The notes: a model not told the origin generated them from the letters alone. A stretch of DNA of 39,567 nt from Methanomethylophilus sp963631655 (GCA_963631655.1 CAVGRR010000017.1:1-39567), one strand, 5' to 3'; counted from the first letter of the stretch, positions 8,230 through 17,051 are shown. A program made the numbers and translations.

Positions 8230-8946
8230 TTACTCGGTGGTCTCTTCTGCGGGGGCCTCAGCCTCTGCAGGAGCCTCGACGGTCTCCTCAGCGGGAGCCT
8301 CGGTCTCTTCGGCCTTGGGCTCTGCGATGATGGACTCGGGCTCTGCGTCTCCCCTGGCGAGAACCTCAGACTTGCGGATCTCGATCCTCTTGATGGGGAT
8401 GATGGGGTGGCATGCCTTTGCGGTGTCCTTTGCCATGTCGCCGGAGATGATCACTTTGATGATGTCTGCGAGGGTGTGCTCGGCAGCGAACTGGGTGAGG
8501 TATGCGGAGATGTGAGCGCGCATTCCGTCTTCCTGGGATGCCTGGATCCTCCTGTCCGCGATGGACATGGTCTTGAGCCTGAGCTTGAATCCGTCGGAAG
8601 TGACGACATCGACGACGTGGTCGGTCTTGGTCTTCTTCCTGCGGGTCAGCCTCCTGACGTAATCTGAGGTGAGGTCGTGGCCGATGAACTCGGTCTTTGC
8701 TTCGTGACCGTCGGATCCGACGATCTTGAATTTGAGCTTGATCTGTGCTTTGGAAAGGTCTCCGGTGAGTTCGCCGACGGTAACCTCTGCCTGCCTTCCG
8801 ATGAGGAGTTCAGGGTCGGATGCGGGGGACTCTCCGATGACGGTCTCGTTGAACATACGAGGAGCGTGTACGTTGTACCACTCCTTCATCTTCCACTTGT
8901 CTTTCGCCTTCCTTCCGGCTGCTGCTTTTGCTTTGTCGCCTGCCAT
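8230..8946 (-). CDS. rps3ae: Small ribosomal subunit protein S3Ae (eS1)
   Basis: 238 residues. The conserved archaeal S3Ae core is clear: K-x-W-Y-x-V-x-A-P-x-x-F near residues 21-32, G-R-x-x-E-V at about 50, D-Y-V-R-R-L-T-R-R-K at about 95, and a helical region after it. It binds the platform of the 30S subunit. The last about 45 residues are a low-complexity Ala/Glu/Pro tail beyond the usual core. The start ATG follows GAGG. A TATA box TTATATAG at about 8987-8994 gives a short leader. The gene stands alone, ending in the UUCG hairpin. Confidence 0.95.
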   Translation of the reverse strand: MAGDKAKAAAGRKAKDKWKMKEWYNVHAPRMFNETVIGESPASDPELLIGRQAEVTVGELTGDLSKAQIKLKFKIVGSDGHEAKTEFIGHDLTSDYVRRLTRRKKTKTDHVVDVVTSDGFKLRLKTMSIADRRIQASQEDGMRAHISAYLTQFAAEHTLADIIKVIISGDMAKDTAKACHPIIPIKRIEIRKSEVLARGDAEPESIIAEPKAEETEAPAEETVEAPAEAEAPAEETTE

Positions 8947-9106
8947 ATTGATAGCCTCTTTATTGAACTCGTTGAAATGCTTTCCCTATATAATGAATTG
9001 GATTTCGGCGGATTTTGAGAAAAAATTAACAGCACTTAATTTTTACAATAGCCAGCATATAAAATTTTACCCTAAAAAGAAATAAATTTCCTTTTTGTAC
9101 TGATAC

Positions 9107-9120
9107 CGCATATATTTAAA
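9107..9120 (+). promoter_or_regulatory. TATA box of the Sel1-repeat gene
   Basis: The sequence CATATATTTAAAG lies in an AT-rich stretch about 85 bases upstream of the ATG at 9199. Transcription would start near 9138 and leave a leader of about 60 nt. The leader contains a small GGTC/GACC hairpin and no clear Shine-Dalgarno. Confidence 0.5.
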
Positions 9121-9198
9121 GCTGACCCGCTAAACACAAGGTCCGGACAGACCTGAGAATTCAGTTTCCGAAAACGGCACAACTGCAGATCGCAATAC

Positions 9199-11049
9199 AT
9201 GGCTGATACGGACAATACTGAAATACTGAACAAAATATGCATCCGCCGAATGAATTCCTACCTCTCGAAACTCACCGCTGATGCAGAGAACGGCGACAGT
9301 GAGGCCCAGTTCATGCTCGGAGAAGCCTACCGCACCGGCAAAGGTGCCCGCAGGAACTACAAGACCGCATTCTCTATCCACAGCCGCTATTCCGAAACAA
9401 ACAGCAGATGCAGGGCGGTCGCCGGGATGATGTGTCTCGAAGGCAAGGGTACAGAGAAGGATGAACAGAAAGGATTCGGACTTCTGAACTCCGCCGAACC
9501 CAAGGGGCCGGAGACACTTTTCCGTCTGGGACAGTGCTTCGAATTCGGATTAGGGACGGATTCCGATCCGAAAAAGGCCTTCGAATACTATCTCGATTCC
9601 GCCGAACAGGGATTCGGTGAGGCACAGGCCGCGGCAGGCAGATGCTGTTTCAACGGCACCGGCACAGATGTAAATATGGCCGAGGCGGAAAAATGGTTCC
9701 TGGAGGCGATCGGTTCGGATGTTCTCTCCGCATACAGCAGCCTCGGGATAATCAAGGAGAAGGCAGGTCAGCCCGATGTGGCATTCCAATGTTATACGAT
9801 AGCCGCACTCGGAGGAGACAGCACCGCACAGTACAATCTGGGTCTTTGTTATTATCTCGGAAAGGGGACCGAGAAAAACGAGAAGGAGGCGTTCTCATGG
9901 TTCCTGAAATCCGCTGAGCAGAAATGCACGGATGCCATGTATATCGCATCGTCGATGCTCAAGACCGGGATCGGAACGGAAATAGATGAAAAGAAGGCCG
10001 TGGAACTGCTTGAAAAGGCCATTTCCATCGGTGACGCCAATTCGTGTTTCACCCTTGCGACCATGTACATCAACGGCGACGGGGTCCCCCACGACTTCAA
10101 AAAAGCATACAGACTCTATTACAAATCCGCGCATCTGGGACATACAGAATCGATGTACAGCCTCGCGGTATGTTATGAGAACGGGATAGGCGTCAGGAAG
10201 AACCTGACCGAATCGTTCCGCTGGTTCCTTTCCGCCGCAAAGAACGGAAACACCGAAGCGATGGGCTGTGTCGCAGACTGCTACAACAACGGATACGGCG
10301 GGATCGTAGATCTCGGCGAAGGATTCAAATGGCTCAAACTTGCAGCCATGGAAGGGAATCCCAGGTCCATGTGCAATCTCGGAACTGCATATTATAACGG
10401 AGAAGGGACGGACAGGGATTTCCAGAAGGCTGTGGAATGGTACAACAAGGCTGCCGAGAACGGCGTCCCCGAAGGATGGCGCGGACTCGGAAGTTGCTAT
10501 CTGAAGGATTCAGCACACCGCGATTACACCCTTGCCGCGTTCTATTTCGAGAAAGGAGCGATGGCGGAGGACATACCCAGCATGAGGAATCTGGGTCTTC
10601 TGCTGTTCGAAGGGATCGGAGTCCCCCGGGATCCGGAGACCGCATTCTCCTGGTTCCTGAAAGGTGCGGAAAAAGAAGACCATGAATCGGAGTTCTACCT
10701 GAGCTGCTGCTATTCTGCCGGCGAAGGGACCGAAACGGACTATATCAAATCACTTGAATGGTGTCTCAAATCGGCCAATGCCGGATATCCGCCAGCGATG
10801 AACAACCTCGGAAACATGTATTTTGTAGAGGAATCGGAATCGTATGACCCAGAGGGCGGATTCAGACTGTACATGCAGGCTGCTGAATCTGGATATGTCA
10901 TCTCTTTCATGAATGTGGCGAGATGCTACGAGCTCGGGCTCGGTACCGAAAAAGATATCGGAAAAGCGCTCGAATGGTACAGGATGGCCTACGAAGGCGG
11001 TATCAGAGAGGCCCGCGAAAAGATCGAAGAGCTGGAAAGATCGCACTGA
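9199..11049 (+). CDS. Sel1-like (TPR-type) repeat protein
   Basis: 616 residues made almost wholly of about 15 Sel1-like repeats of roughly 36 residues, each with the pattern A-x-x-x-L-G-x-x-Y-x-x-G-x-G-x-x-x-D-x-x-K-A-x-x-W-x-x-x-A-A. Sel1 repeats build a right-handed solenoid used for protein-protein binding, for example in adaptor roles. No signal peptide or membrane segment is seen, so the protein should be cytosolic. No enzymatic domain is attached. The gene is monocistronic, flanked by its own TATA box and by a hairpin at 11048-11065; it converges on hdrB. Sel1 proteins of this size are frequent in host-associated microbes; the partner here is unknown. Confidence 0.88.
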   Translation: MADTDNTEILNKICIRRMNSYLSKLTADAENGDSEAQFMLGEAYRTGKGARRNYKTAFSIHSRYSETNSRCRAVAGMMCLEGKGTEKDEQKGFGLLNSAEPKGPETLFRLGQCFEFGLGTDSDPKKAFEYYLDSAEQGFGEAQAAAGRCCFNGTGTDVNMAEAEKWFLEAIGSDVLSAYSSLGIIKEKAGQPDVAFQCYTIAALGGDSTAQYNLGLCYYLGKGTEKNEKEAFSWFLKSAEQKCTDAMYIASSMLKTGIGTEIDEKKAVELLEKAISIGDANSCFTLATMYINGDGVPHDFKKAYRLYYKSAHLGHTESMYSLAVCYENGIGVRKNLTESFRWFLSAAKNGNTEAMGCVADCYNNGYGGIVDLGEGFKWLKLAAMEGNPRSMCNLGTAYYNGEGTDRDFQKAVEWYNKAAENGVPEGWRGLGSCYLKDSAHRDYTLAAFYFEKGAMAEDIPSMRNLGLLLFEGIGVPRDPETAFSWFLKGAEKEDHESEFYLSCCYSAGEGTETDYIKSLEWCLKSANAGYPPAMNNLGNMYFVEESESYDPEGGFRLYMQAAESGYVISFMNVARCYELGLGTEKDIGKALEWYRMAYEGGIREAREKIEELERSH

Positions 11050-11065
11050 GGAAAATCCGTTCCTC

Positions 11066-11099
11066 AAAAATTCTATAATTAATGGGGGCCGAAGCCCCC
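11066..11099 (-). terminator. UUCG-capped terminator hairpin of hdrB
   Basis: Sense-strand GGGGGC-TTCG-GCCCCC, a six-base-pair stem with a UUCG tetraloop, lies about 20 bases after the hdrB stop and is followed by a T-rich run. A second palindrome, GAGGAA/TTCCTC at 11048-11065, sits next to the end of the converging Sel1 gene. Confidence 0.7.
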
Positions 11100-11121
11100 T
11101 GTGAAGTTTATCTGAACCTGA

Positions 11122-11967
11122 TCAGAGCTTGACAGGAACCTTGTGGAGTGCAAGTCCGAGATCGGTCTCGGGCATGCCCATAGCGATTCCGTAGAGCTGA
11201 GCAAGGTGGAGAACGGGGATCTCGAAGCCGAGTTCCTTCTGGGCGGAGTCGAACTGCAGGTGGCAGAACGGACAGACGTCGACGATGAACTGAGCGTCGG
11301 ATGCTTTCATATTCTCGAGGTTGGTGAGGGTGAACTCCTTGGTGACGTTACCGAAGGCAGCTTTCAGACCTCCTCCAGATCCGCAGCAGAGCATAGGCTG
11401 CTTCCTGGGCATTGCCTTGCATCCGGTGGCCTCAACGAGGTCCTCGAGGATGTGGGGTGCCTCAGCGTCATCGATTCCTTTGATGTCGGTGGGCTTCAGG
11501 AAGTGGCATCCGTAGAAGACTGCGATCTTGTATGCGAGGGGCTTGGTGAATGCGGCCTTGATCTTCTCGACGCCGACCTCGTTGTAGAGGACCTCTGCGA
11601 AGTGGTAGACCTTGGTGGTTCCGTTGTATTTCATTCCGACCTTTCCGAGGATCTCGTTGACCTTTGCGAGCTCGTCAGCGTTGTTGTTGAGCTCGTGGGC
11701 GGCCTCGAAGAGGGATCCGTAGCATCCGTTGCAGATGGTCATGATGGGGAGACCCATTTTCTCGGCGAGTGCGAGGTTCCTTGCTGCGGCGGCAAGCCAG
11801 GTGATCTTGGAGAATGCTTTGATGACTCCGGGTGCAGGGCAGCAGGAGGCATCGGTCAGGTCGACGAGCTCTACTCCGAGCTTGTCGAAAACAACACGGG
11901 TGGACTTCTCGATACCGGGGTACCTGAGAGGTGCGACACATCCGAGGAAGAATGCATATTTAGCCAT
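11122..11967 (-). CDS. hdrB: CoB-CoM heterodisulfide reductase subunit B
   Basis: 281 residues. It has two CCG domains: C in F-L-G-C followed by S-C-C-P and I-C-N-G-C-Y-G; then F-Y-G-C-H followed by M-L-C-C-G-S-G-G and C-P-F-C-H. In the characterised HdrABC complex these ligate two noncubane [4Fe-4S] clusters that reduce the CoM-S-S-CoB heterodisulfide. I use ATG 11967, which has AAGGAG in the last codons of hdrC six bases after the hdrC stop; an in-frame GTG three codons earlier overlaps that stop. Translation is coupled to hdrC. HdrA and MvhADG, with which the subunit would bifurcate electrons to ferredoxin, are not in this window. Confidence 0.95.
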   Translation of the reverse strand: MAKYAFFLGCVAPLRYPGIEKSTRVVFDKLGVELVDLTDASCCPAPGVIKAFSKITWLAAAARNLALAEKMGLPIMTICNGCYGSLFEAAHELNNNADELAKVNEILGKVGMKYNGTTKVYHFAEVLYNEVGVEKIKAAFTKPLAYKIAVFYGCHFLKPTDIKGIDDAEAPHILEDLVEATGCKAMPRKQPMLCCGSGGGLKAAFGNVTKEFTLTNLENMKASDAQFIVDVCPFCHLQFDSAQKELGFEIPVLHLAQLYGIAMGMPETDLGLALHKVPVKL

Positions 11968-11972
11968 GGATT

Positions 11973-12473
11973 TCACTCCTTGCAGATTTCATCGAATTTA
12001 GCGGCTTCGAGAAGGGCCTTGAACTGGTCGTATGCTGCGGGGTTCGCCATAACGGTGGGGGGAACCTCGGGGAGTCCGAGAACTTTCCTCTGGGCCTTGA
12101 TGTCGTCGTTGATGGCGAGGGTGTGGCCGTATGCGTAGAGGTTGGTCGCGGTCTTCTTGTGAGCGGGCTTGATGTGTCCCTGTGCGACTGCCATGTTCCT
12201 GAGGGCGATGACGATGTCGACGATGGGGACGCGGCGGGGGCATCTCTCGACGCAGGTGTAACAGGTGCTGCACATCCAGAGTTCCTCGCTGTTGACGATC
12301 TCCTGCTCCATGTCGAGCTGTGCCATTCTGACGAGTTTCCTTACCCTGTAAGAGGTGCGCCTTCCGGAAGGACATCCGGCAGTGCAGGTTCCGCACTGGA
12401 AACAGAGCTTTGCATCTGCTCCGCCGAGCTCGGCGAGCTTCTGCTCAAATTCGGGGTTACTTTTAAACTCCAT
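11973..12473 (-). CDS. hdrC: CoB-CoM heterodisulfide reductase subunit C
   Basis: 166 residues with two ferredoxin-type motifs: C24-x2-C27-x2-C30-x3-C34 and C68-x2-C71-x2-C74-x3-C78. These hold the [4Fe-4S] clusters that pass electrons from HdrA to HdrB. I start at ATG 12473 (M-E-F-K), preceded by GAGG. The TATA box TTATATAGG at about 12503-12511 lies 30-40 bases upstream, so a longer frame that begins inside the promoter is unlikely. It is the first gene of the hdrC-hdrB pair. Confidence 0.95.
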   Translation of the reverse strand: MEFKSNPEFEQKLAELGGADAKLCFQCGTCTAGCPSGRRTSYRVRKLVRMAQLDMEQEIVNSEELWMCSTCYTCVERCPRRVPIVDIVIALRNMAVAQGHIKPAHKKTATNLYAYGHTLAINDDIKAQRKVLGLPEVPPTVMANPAAYDQFKALLEAAKFDEICKE

Positions 12474-12576
12474 TTTATCCTCGAACCAAAAATTTTCTGA
12501 ACCTATATAATAGAGATGGGTCAAAGAGGGTTAGGAGTACCCGATAAGGTAAACCTAAAAATAACAACGGCCAGCA

Positions 12577-13386
12577 TCATTCGATGTGTCTCGCCTTGAG
12601 GGCATTAACCAGTTTCATAACCGTTCTGTTCTCCGAACGGTAAACGGCGGTGATGGCGTGCCTCAGGACCTTCGGGTCGACAGCGCTCTTCAGCCTCAGA
12701 CCCTTACGGGTGAGCAGGAACTCGTCCACGAAGAAGCTCTTGTTCGAGGCGAGCATCTCGGAAAGGGAGTATGTCTCGGCATCGACGGAGTATTCGGTGT
12801 TTATGGTGTCGAGGAACATGAACGCCACCCTCTGGGCACCGTACTTGTAGCGGATGAAGGAGGGACCGTTGTCGACGTAGACCATTCCCATGTATCCGAC
12901 CTCCTCGGCGTCGTATCCGTACTCATCGATGTCGAAAAGATAGAGGGGATCGTCGATGAGCGCGATGTCCGCCAGACCCTCGAGCATCATCCTCGCGTTG
13001 TGGATGTCGTCGGAGACGACGAGCTCCACATCGTTCATCTTCAAAGATGAAAGCACGGACATCATCAGGTCCTCGGTCACCGGACTGCAGGCGACGGTGA
13101 ATCCCCTGTCGTCCGAACAGCGGGCCTCGGCGGCGACATAACGGTCCATGATCAGTTTCCCCGCATCGGTGAGCATCGTGCCCTTGGGGGTGGACTTGGT
13201 GACGGGCTCCCCTGCGGCAGACTCGATGTTGGTGATGAAACGATGGATCACTGGGATGGAGACACCCAGTTTCTTGGCCGCGGCCGACATGCTGCCTGTC
13301 TTCGCCACGGTACGGAGCGCCTCCAGCTGACGGTTGGTTATCGGCTGCCCGTTGATCACCTGCTCGGTGCGGATCTTTATGTCCAT
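12577..13386 (-). CDS. ModE/LysR-like transcriptional regulator
   Basis: 269 residues. Residues about 15-75 are a winged helix-turn-helix of the LysR/ModE type (I-T-N-R-Q-L-E-A-L-R-T-V ... S-M-S-A-A-A-K-K-L-G-V-S ... T-D-A-G). The rest resembles a periplasmic-binding-protein-like effector domain, with V-A-C-S-P-V-T-E and D-I-A-L-I-D-D-P, so a small ligand is likely sensed. The ATG at 13386 has GGCGGAG upstream and TATA-like CTTATAGAATC at about 13407-13417. It is divergent from the hydrogenase protease gene and directly upstream of hdrC on the same strand. An inverted repeat in the divergent region may be its operator. Confidence 0.82.
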   Translation of the reverse strand: MDIKIRTEQVINGQPITNRQLEALRTVAKTGSMSAAAKKLGVSIPVIHRFITNIESAAGEPVTKSTPKGTMLTDAGKLIMDRYVAAEARCSDDRGFTVACSPVTEDLMMSVLSSLKMNDVELVVSDDIHNARMMLEGLADIALIDDPLYLFDIDEYGYDAEEVGYMGMVYVDNGPSFIRYKYGAQRVAFMFLDTINTEYSVDAETYSLSEMLASNKSFFVDEFLLTRKGLRLKSAVDPKVLRHAITAVYRSENRTVMKLVNALKARHIE

Positions 13387-13413
13387 CGTCTCCGCCTATA
13401 GGTATGATTCTAT

Positions 13414-13441
13414 AAGGGTTTAGCCGTCAGAACAAACCCTT
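13414..13441. promoter_or_regulatory. Inverted repeat between divergent genes, candidate operator
   Basis: AAGGGTTT and AAACCCTT form a perfect eight-base inverted repeat with a 12-base spacer. It is placed between the regulator start (13386) and the hydrogenase protease start (13483), next to the TATA-like elements of both genes. The symmetry and position suit a dimeric helix-turn-helix regulator acting on its own gene and its neighbour. Confidence 0.45.
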
Positions 13442-13482
13442 TCCGGCAAACAATCAATATAACATCCGCACCATGGCCTGTT

Positions 13483-13998
13483 ATGGCACTCAACGGACGT
13501 TTGGCGGTTATCGGAATCGGAAGTCCCATCATGACCGACGATTCGATAGGTCTGAGACTGTCCTCCGCCGTCGAAGAGATGGGTATGGAGGACGTGGACT
13601 GTTTCCAGGAGGCCGTCGGCGGCCTGGAGCTTCTGCCCCTGCTCAGAGGTTACAGCTATGCCGTGATCGTCGATGCGATACAGACCTGGAACTACGACCC
13701 CGGAACGATCCTGATCTTCGACGTGGCCGATTTCGAGTCCACGGTGCACGATGTGCCAGCACACGATATCAACATCGCCACCGCCATCAAGATCGGACGT
13801 CAGATGGACCCCGATTCGATGCCTTTGCAGATAAAGTTCGTCGCTATGGAAATAAAAGATATGGCGACCATGAGCGAGGAGCTCACGCCCGAGGTCGCCG
13901 GGAGGATGGAGTCGGCAAAGAACGCCGTCCTCCATGTCCTCGACTGTTTCCGGAAGGACCGGGATCAGATCTCCAAAGAGGAGATATCGAATTCCTGA
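13483..13998 (+). CDS. Hydrogenase maturation protease (HycI/HyaD family)
   Basis: 171 residues. The N-terminal motif G-I-G-S-P-I-M-T-D-D-S-I-G (11-23) matches the G-x-G-N-x-x-x-x-D-D-G-x-G motif of nickel-dependent endopeptidases that trim the C-terminus of the [NiFe]-hydrogenase large subunit. The V-D-A-I-Q-T-W ... P-G-T-I block is also typical. The protein is slightly longer than the usual 150-160 residues. A TATA-like AATATAAC at about 13455-13462 is some 25 bases before the ATG, so the mRNA may be leaderless. The 3' end overlaps the convergent M16 gene by 34 bases. In a methanogen the likely client is an Mvh-type hydrogenase, which is not in this window. Confidence 0.88.
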   Translation: MALNGRLAVIGIGSPIMTDDSIGLRLSSAVEEMGMEDVDCFQEAVGGLELLPLLRGYSYAVIVDAIQTWNYDPGTILIFDVADFESTVHDVPAHDINIATAIKIGRQMDPDSMPLQIKFVAMEIKDMATMSEELTPEVAGRMESAKNAVLHVLDCFRKDRDQISKEEISNS

Positions 13999-15239
13999 AC
14001 CGTCTTTCCGCAATGTCCCAGCACTGATATGTTGAGCCTGTCGGGGCGGAAGATCTCATCAGCGGCTTTCATGATCTCGTCCTCCGTGATGGAGTCGACG
14101 AGTTCCAATGATTCCGCGGTGCTGCGGACGGCCCCGTGGGTCATATATGCGGAACAGAGACGGTAGATCCTGTTGTCGGTGGTCTCGGTGCTCCTTGCGA
14201 TCGCTCCCTTCAGGAGATTCTTGATCCTCTGGAGTTCGCCCTTCTCGAGACCTTCCTTCTTGAAGACCGAATACGATCTCGCGGTCTCGTTCAGTGCCTT
14301 GATCACGTTCTTCTGGGTGCAGGACATGAAGGCGGAAACGTACCCCGCATCGCTGTAATGATGGGTGTCATTGTAGATCGAGTAAACAAGCGCGTTCTTC
14401 TCGCGGACGTTCTGGAACAGTCTGGAACTGGTTCCGGAACCGAGCACGGCTCCGAGCAGTTTGGATACCGCCCTTCCCCTTCCGTCGAGCTTTCCGACCG
14501 GAAATCCGAACCCGATATGAAGGTGGGGGGAGTCGTGTTTCACGTAGGTGTATTTGGCTCCTGGCACATTGGGTGCGGTCCTCTTGTTGACGATCGGTGC
14601 GTCCATTCCGTCGAAGGACTCCTCGGCCCATTTGAGGACCTTGTCGCTGTCGATGTTTCCGGACGCGAAGACCGCGAGGTTCTGCCTGCCGTACCTTTCG
14701 TTGTAGTACTTCCTGAGGTCGAGATAGGTCAGGGGAAGGACTGTCTCTTCGCTTCCGCCCTCGTCCCATCCGAGCTCGTTGCCGTCCCACAGGTGCTCCT
14801 CGAACAGGTCGTGGATGTACGATTCCGGCTCGGCCTTGATGGAACTGAGCTCCTGGAGGACTATCTCCTTCTCCAGGGCGGTGTCCCCTTCGTTGATCAG
14901 AGGATTGGCGACGATATCCGCCACGAGTTTCATGGCCACATCAGCGGTCTCGCCCAGGGTGATGCCGTAATAACCGGTCATCTCCTTCGCGGTGAAGGCG
15001 TTGAGCTCTCCTCCCGCACCCTCGATCTCCTTCGCCATCTCAAAGGAATTGGAGGTCTTGGTGGCCCTGAAAACGGTATGTTCCAGAAGGTGGGAAAGAC
15101 CGAAAATTCCGTCATACTCGTCCCTGGAACCCGTACGGACGGCGGTCAGGAACCCCGCATTGGCACTGGTGGAGACGGTCTCGGTGATGACGGGTATGCC
15201 GCCGGACGTCTTGCTGATCTCGATCGGACAATCTTGCAT
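13965..15239 (-). CDS. M16-family zinc metallopeptidase (pitrilysin-like)
   Basis: 424 residues, the normal length of single-chain M16B/processing-peptidase-like enzymes. The inverted zinc motif H50-L-L-E-H54 is intact, with the third ligand E130 at the expected 76-residue spacing (L-E-K-E-I-V-L-Q-E). The second half has the inactive M16 C-terminal domain, including the R-x-x-x-x-Y block (Y-S-I-Y-N-D-T-H-H-Y). No signal peptide, so cytosolic peptide or protein processing is expected. It is transcribed alone, divergent from the PAC2 gene. Confidence 0.9.
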   Translation of the reverse strand: MQDCPIEISKTSGGIPVITETVSTSANAGFLTAVRTGSRDEYDGIFGLSHLLEHTVFRATKTSNSFEMAKEIEGAGGELNAFTAKEMTGYYGITLGETADVAMKLVADIVANPLINEGDTALEKEIVLQELSSIKAEPESYIHDLFEEHLWDGNELGWDEGGSEETVLPLTYLDLRKYYNERYGRQNLAVFASGNIDSDKVLKWAEESFDGMDAPIVNKRTAPNVPGAKYTYVKHDSPHLHIGFGFPVGKLDGRGRAVSKLLGAVLGSGTSSRLFQNVREKNALVYSIYNDTHHYSDAGYVSAFMSCTQKNVIKALNETARSYSVFKKEGLEKGELQRIKNLLKGAIARSTETTDNRIYRLCSAYMTHGAVRSTAESLELVDSITEDEIMKAADEIFRPDRLNISVLGHCGKTVQEFDISSLEI

Positions 15240-15316
15240 GGGCGCCTACACAACGATAACCGTTAAGAAACTGTGTGTTGGGAACAATCATATAATGAAA
15301 TCCTATAGCAGACACA

Positions 15317-16135
15317 ATGTCTGAGCCGAGACTCTACTGGTATGAACGTAAGGAACTTCGCGACCCTATCGCCGTCATCGGTTTTCCGAGCATCGGACTT
15401 GTGGGTTCCATCCTCACGAGCTACCTGGCCCGCGAACTGAAACTGGATGTCGTGGCAGGAATGACCCTTGAAGATATCCAGCAGTACACCCTGATCACCG
15501 GCGGAAACCCCTATCCTCCGATCAGGATCTACGCGGGTGCGCTTCCCAAGCCCAAACGCAAGAAGAAGAAGGCGGCGGAGACTGGCTCTGAGACCGCATC
15601 GGAAGAGAGCCAGCCTATGGAGGTCAAGGCTCCCGCACCCCGCAGGAAGGCGAGGGATGTCATCATCGTCACCTCGGAACTCTCTCCCAAGCCCGAACAG
15701 GCCTACGATTTCACCCTGTTCGTCCTCAACACGGTCAGGGAGATGGGTGCTCAGGAGATCATCTTCGTCGACGGATTCGCAAGGGTGGACAACAACGCCT
15801 CCCTCCTTGCCGCGTATTCCAACCAGAAGGCGAAACAGATCCTCGTCGATGCCGACGTCAAGACCCTTGACGAAGGGCTCGTCCGCGGGATCTCCGGAGT
15901 GGGACTGTTCCAGGGCAAGATCGATGAAACAGATACGGTCTGCATCCTGGCCCCGGCCAACCCGCAGTTACCGGACCCCCGTGCCGCCGCCGATGCGCTC
16001 GAGACCCTCAAGAAACTGATCCCCAAACTGGAGGTCGACCCTGCCCCGCTGATGCATGAGGCGGAGGAGATCGACGCCAGGATCCGCGCACAGCAGAATC
16101 AGCAGAGCGCGGTCAACCAGAACATCTACGGCTGA
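15317..16135 (+). CDS. PAC2-family protein (archaeal proteasome-assembly-chaperone homologue)
   Basis: 272 residues. The N-terminal block I-A-V-I-G-F-P-S-I-G-L-V-G-S-I is the PAC2 family signature. A lysine/proline/alanine-rich insert of about 45 residues (about 75-115) interrupts the domain before V-I-I-V-T-S-E. The family includes archaeal homologues of the proteasome assembly chaperones; the exact role here is not shown by sequence. TATA-like CATATAAT at about 15289-15296 is about 25 bases before the ATG, giving a leaderless mRNA. It heads a three-gene run with arginine decarboxylase and a zinc-ribbon protein. Confidence 0.85.
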   Translation: MSEPRLYWYERKELRDPIAVIGFPSIGLVGSILTSYLARELKLDVVAGMTLEDIQQYTLITGGNPYPPIRIYAGALPKPKRKKKKAAETGSETASEESQPMEVKAPAPRRKARDVIIVTSELSPKPEQAYDFTLFVLNTVREMGAQEIIFVDGFARVDNNASLLAAYSNQKAKQILVDADVKTLDEGLVRGISGVGLFQGKIDETDTVCILAPANPQLPDPRAAADALETLKKLIPKLEVDPAPLMHEAEEIDARIRAQQNQQSAVNQNIYG

Positions 16136-16139
16136 TAAA

Positions 16140-16616
16140 ATGTCAATGTTGGTACCCAAGGAATTCTTCATCACCTCAGGACATGCGACGAGCCCCATCT
16201 CGGACCTCAACGCATTCGATCTGGCACTTATGAATGCAGGCATCTGCGAGCAGAACCTGGTGGCTGTCTCCTCCGTCATTCCCGATGGAGCGGAAGAGGT
16301 CGCCATCCGCCCCATCCCTATGGGCGCGGTCACCTTCTGCGTACTGTCCCAGATGAGAGGACATTCTGGTGAGAACATTGCGGCCGGGATCGCCTACACC
16401 TACCGCAAGGACGGCCACGGAGGATATGTGGCCGAAGGGCACCTCCACGGAAGCAAAGAAGATCTTGAACGCGAACTCATCGAGAAGATGAAGGAGATGT
16501 CCAGGATCCGCGGAGCGGAGTTCGGTCCGATCCACACCCGTGTGGAATGCCTCTGCGTTCCGAAAGGGACCTACGGATGCTGCATCTCCTCGCTTGTATT
16601 CTGCGATTTCAGATGA
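16140..16616 (+). CDS. pdaD: Pyruvoyl-dependent arginine decarboxylase
   Basis: 158 residues, matching the archaeal PvlArgDC family. It turns arginine into agmatine, the precursor of putrescine and of agmatidine in archaeal tRNA-Ile. The self-cleavage site S44-S45 in V-A-V-S-S-V-I-P is present; cleavage leaves an N-terminal pyruvoyl group on the alpha chain. The G-x-x-x-x-C-x-L and catalytic glutamate region I-A-x-G-I-A-Y are also recognisable. The start ATG at 16140 is four bases after the PAC2 stop. The longer in-frame extension upstream lies inside the PAC2 gene and is rejected. Confidence 0.93.
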   Translation: MSMLVPKEFFITSGHATSPISDLNAFDLALMNAGICEQNLVAVSSVIPDGAEEVAIRPIPMGAVTFCVLSQMRGHSGENIAAGIAYTYRKDGHGGYVAEGHLHGSKEDLERELIEKMKEMSRIRGAEFGPIHTRVECLCVPKGTYGCCISSLVFCDFR

Positions 16617-16620
16617 TACG

Positions 16621-17049
16621 ATGTTCGGAATAGTCGCATGTCCCAGATGCAAGAGGAAGAGGATCGTCGATTACAAAGACAAGACATCCACCTGCCCCTA
16701 CTGCGGACTCTCCTTCGTGAACAAGAACCTCCGCTCGTACTATCAGAGCGAGGACGCTTCGATGGTCAGGGCCGCCCTGAACCAGCTCACCGGCGTCGTG
16801 GAACCGGTGAAGAAGAAGGAGGACCTTTCCGACATAGACCCCTACTCCACTTTGGAGTACAAGTACGACCACACCCACTCCCTCGAGGAGAAGATGGAGG
16901 TCCTTTCCAAAGGACTCACCGAGGTTTACGGGGAATTCACCTTCGAGGACCTCGAGAAGATCGAACCTAAGCACGCCGAGAAAATGCTCAAGGCCATGCT
17001 GGTCAACGGATACGTCCACGAGACCAAGTACGGTCGCTACACCGCCTGA
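16621..17049 (+). CDS. Zinc-ribbon protein, possible DNA-binding or RNA-binding factor
   Basis: 142 residues. The N-terminus has a four-cysteine zinc ribbon, C7-P-R-C10 and C25-P-Y-C28. A charged linker follows, then a helical C-terminal region (E-F-T-F-E-D-L-E-K ... M-L-K-A-M-L-V-N-G-Y-V) that looks like a winged-helix end. This layout resembles DUF1922-like archaeal proteins. Function is unknown. It starts at ATG 16621, four bases after the pdaD stop, so it belongs to the same transcription unit. The GTG/ATG-containing extension upstream is inside pdaD. Confidence 0.75.
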   Translation: MFGIVACPRCKRKRIVDYKDKTSTCPYCGLSFVNKNLRSYYQSEDASMVRAALNQLTGVVEPVKKKEDLSDIDPYSTLEYKYDHTHSLEEKMEVLSKGLTEVYGEFTFEDLEKIEPKHAEKMLKAMLVNGYVHETKYGRYTA

Positions 17050-17051
17050 AA

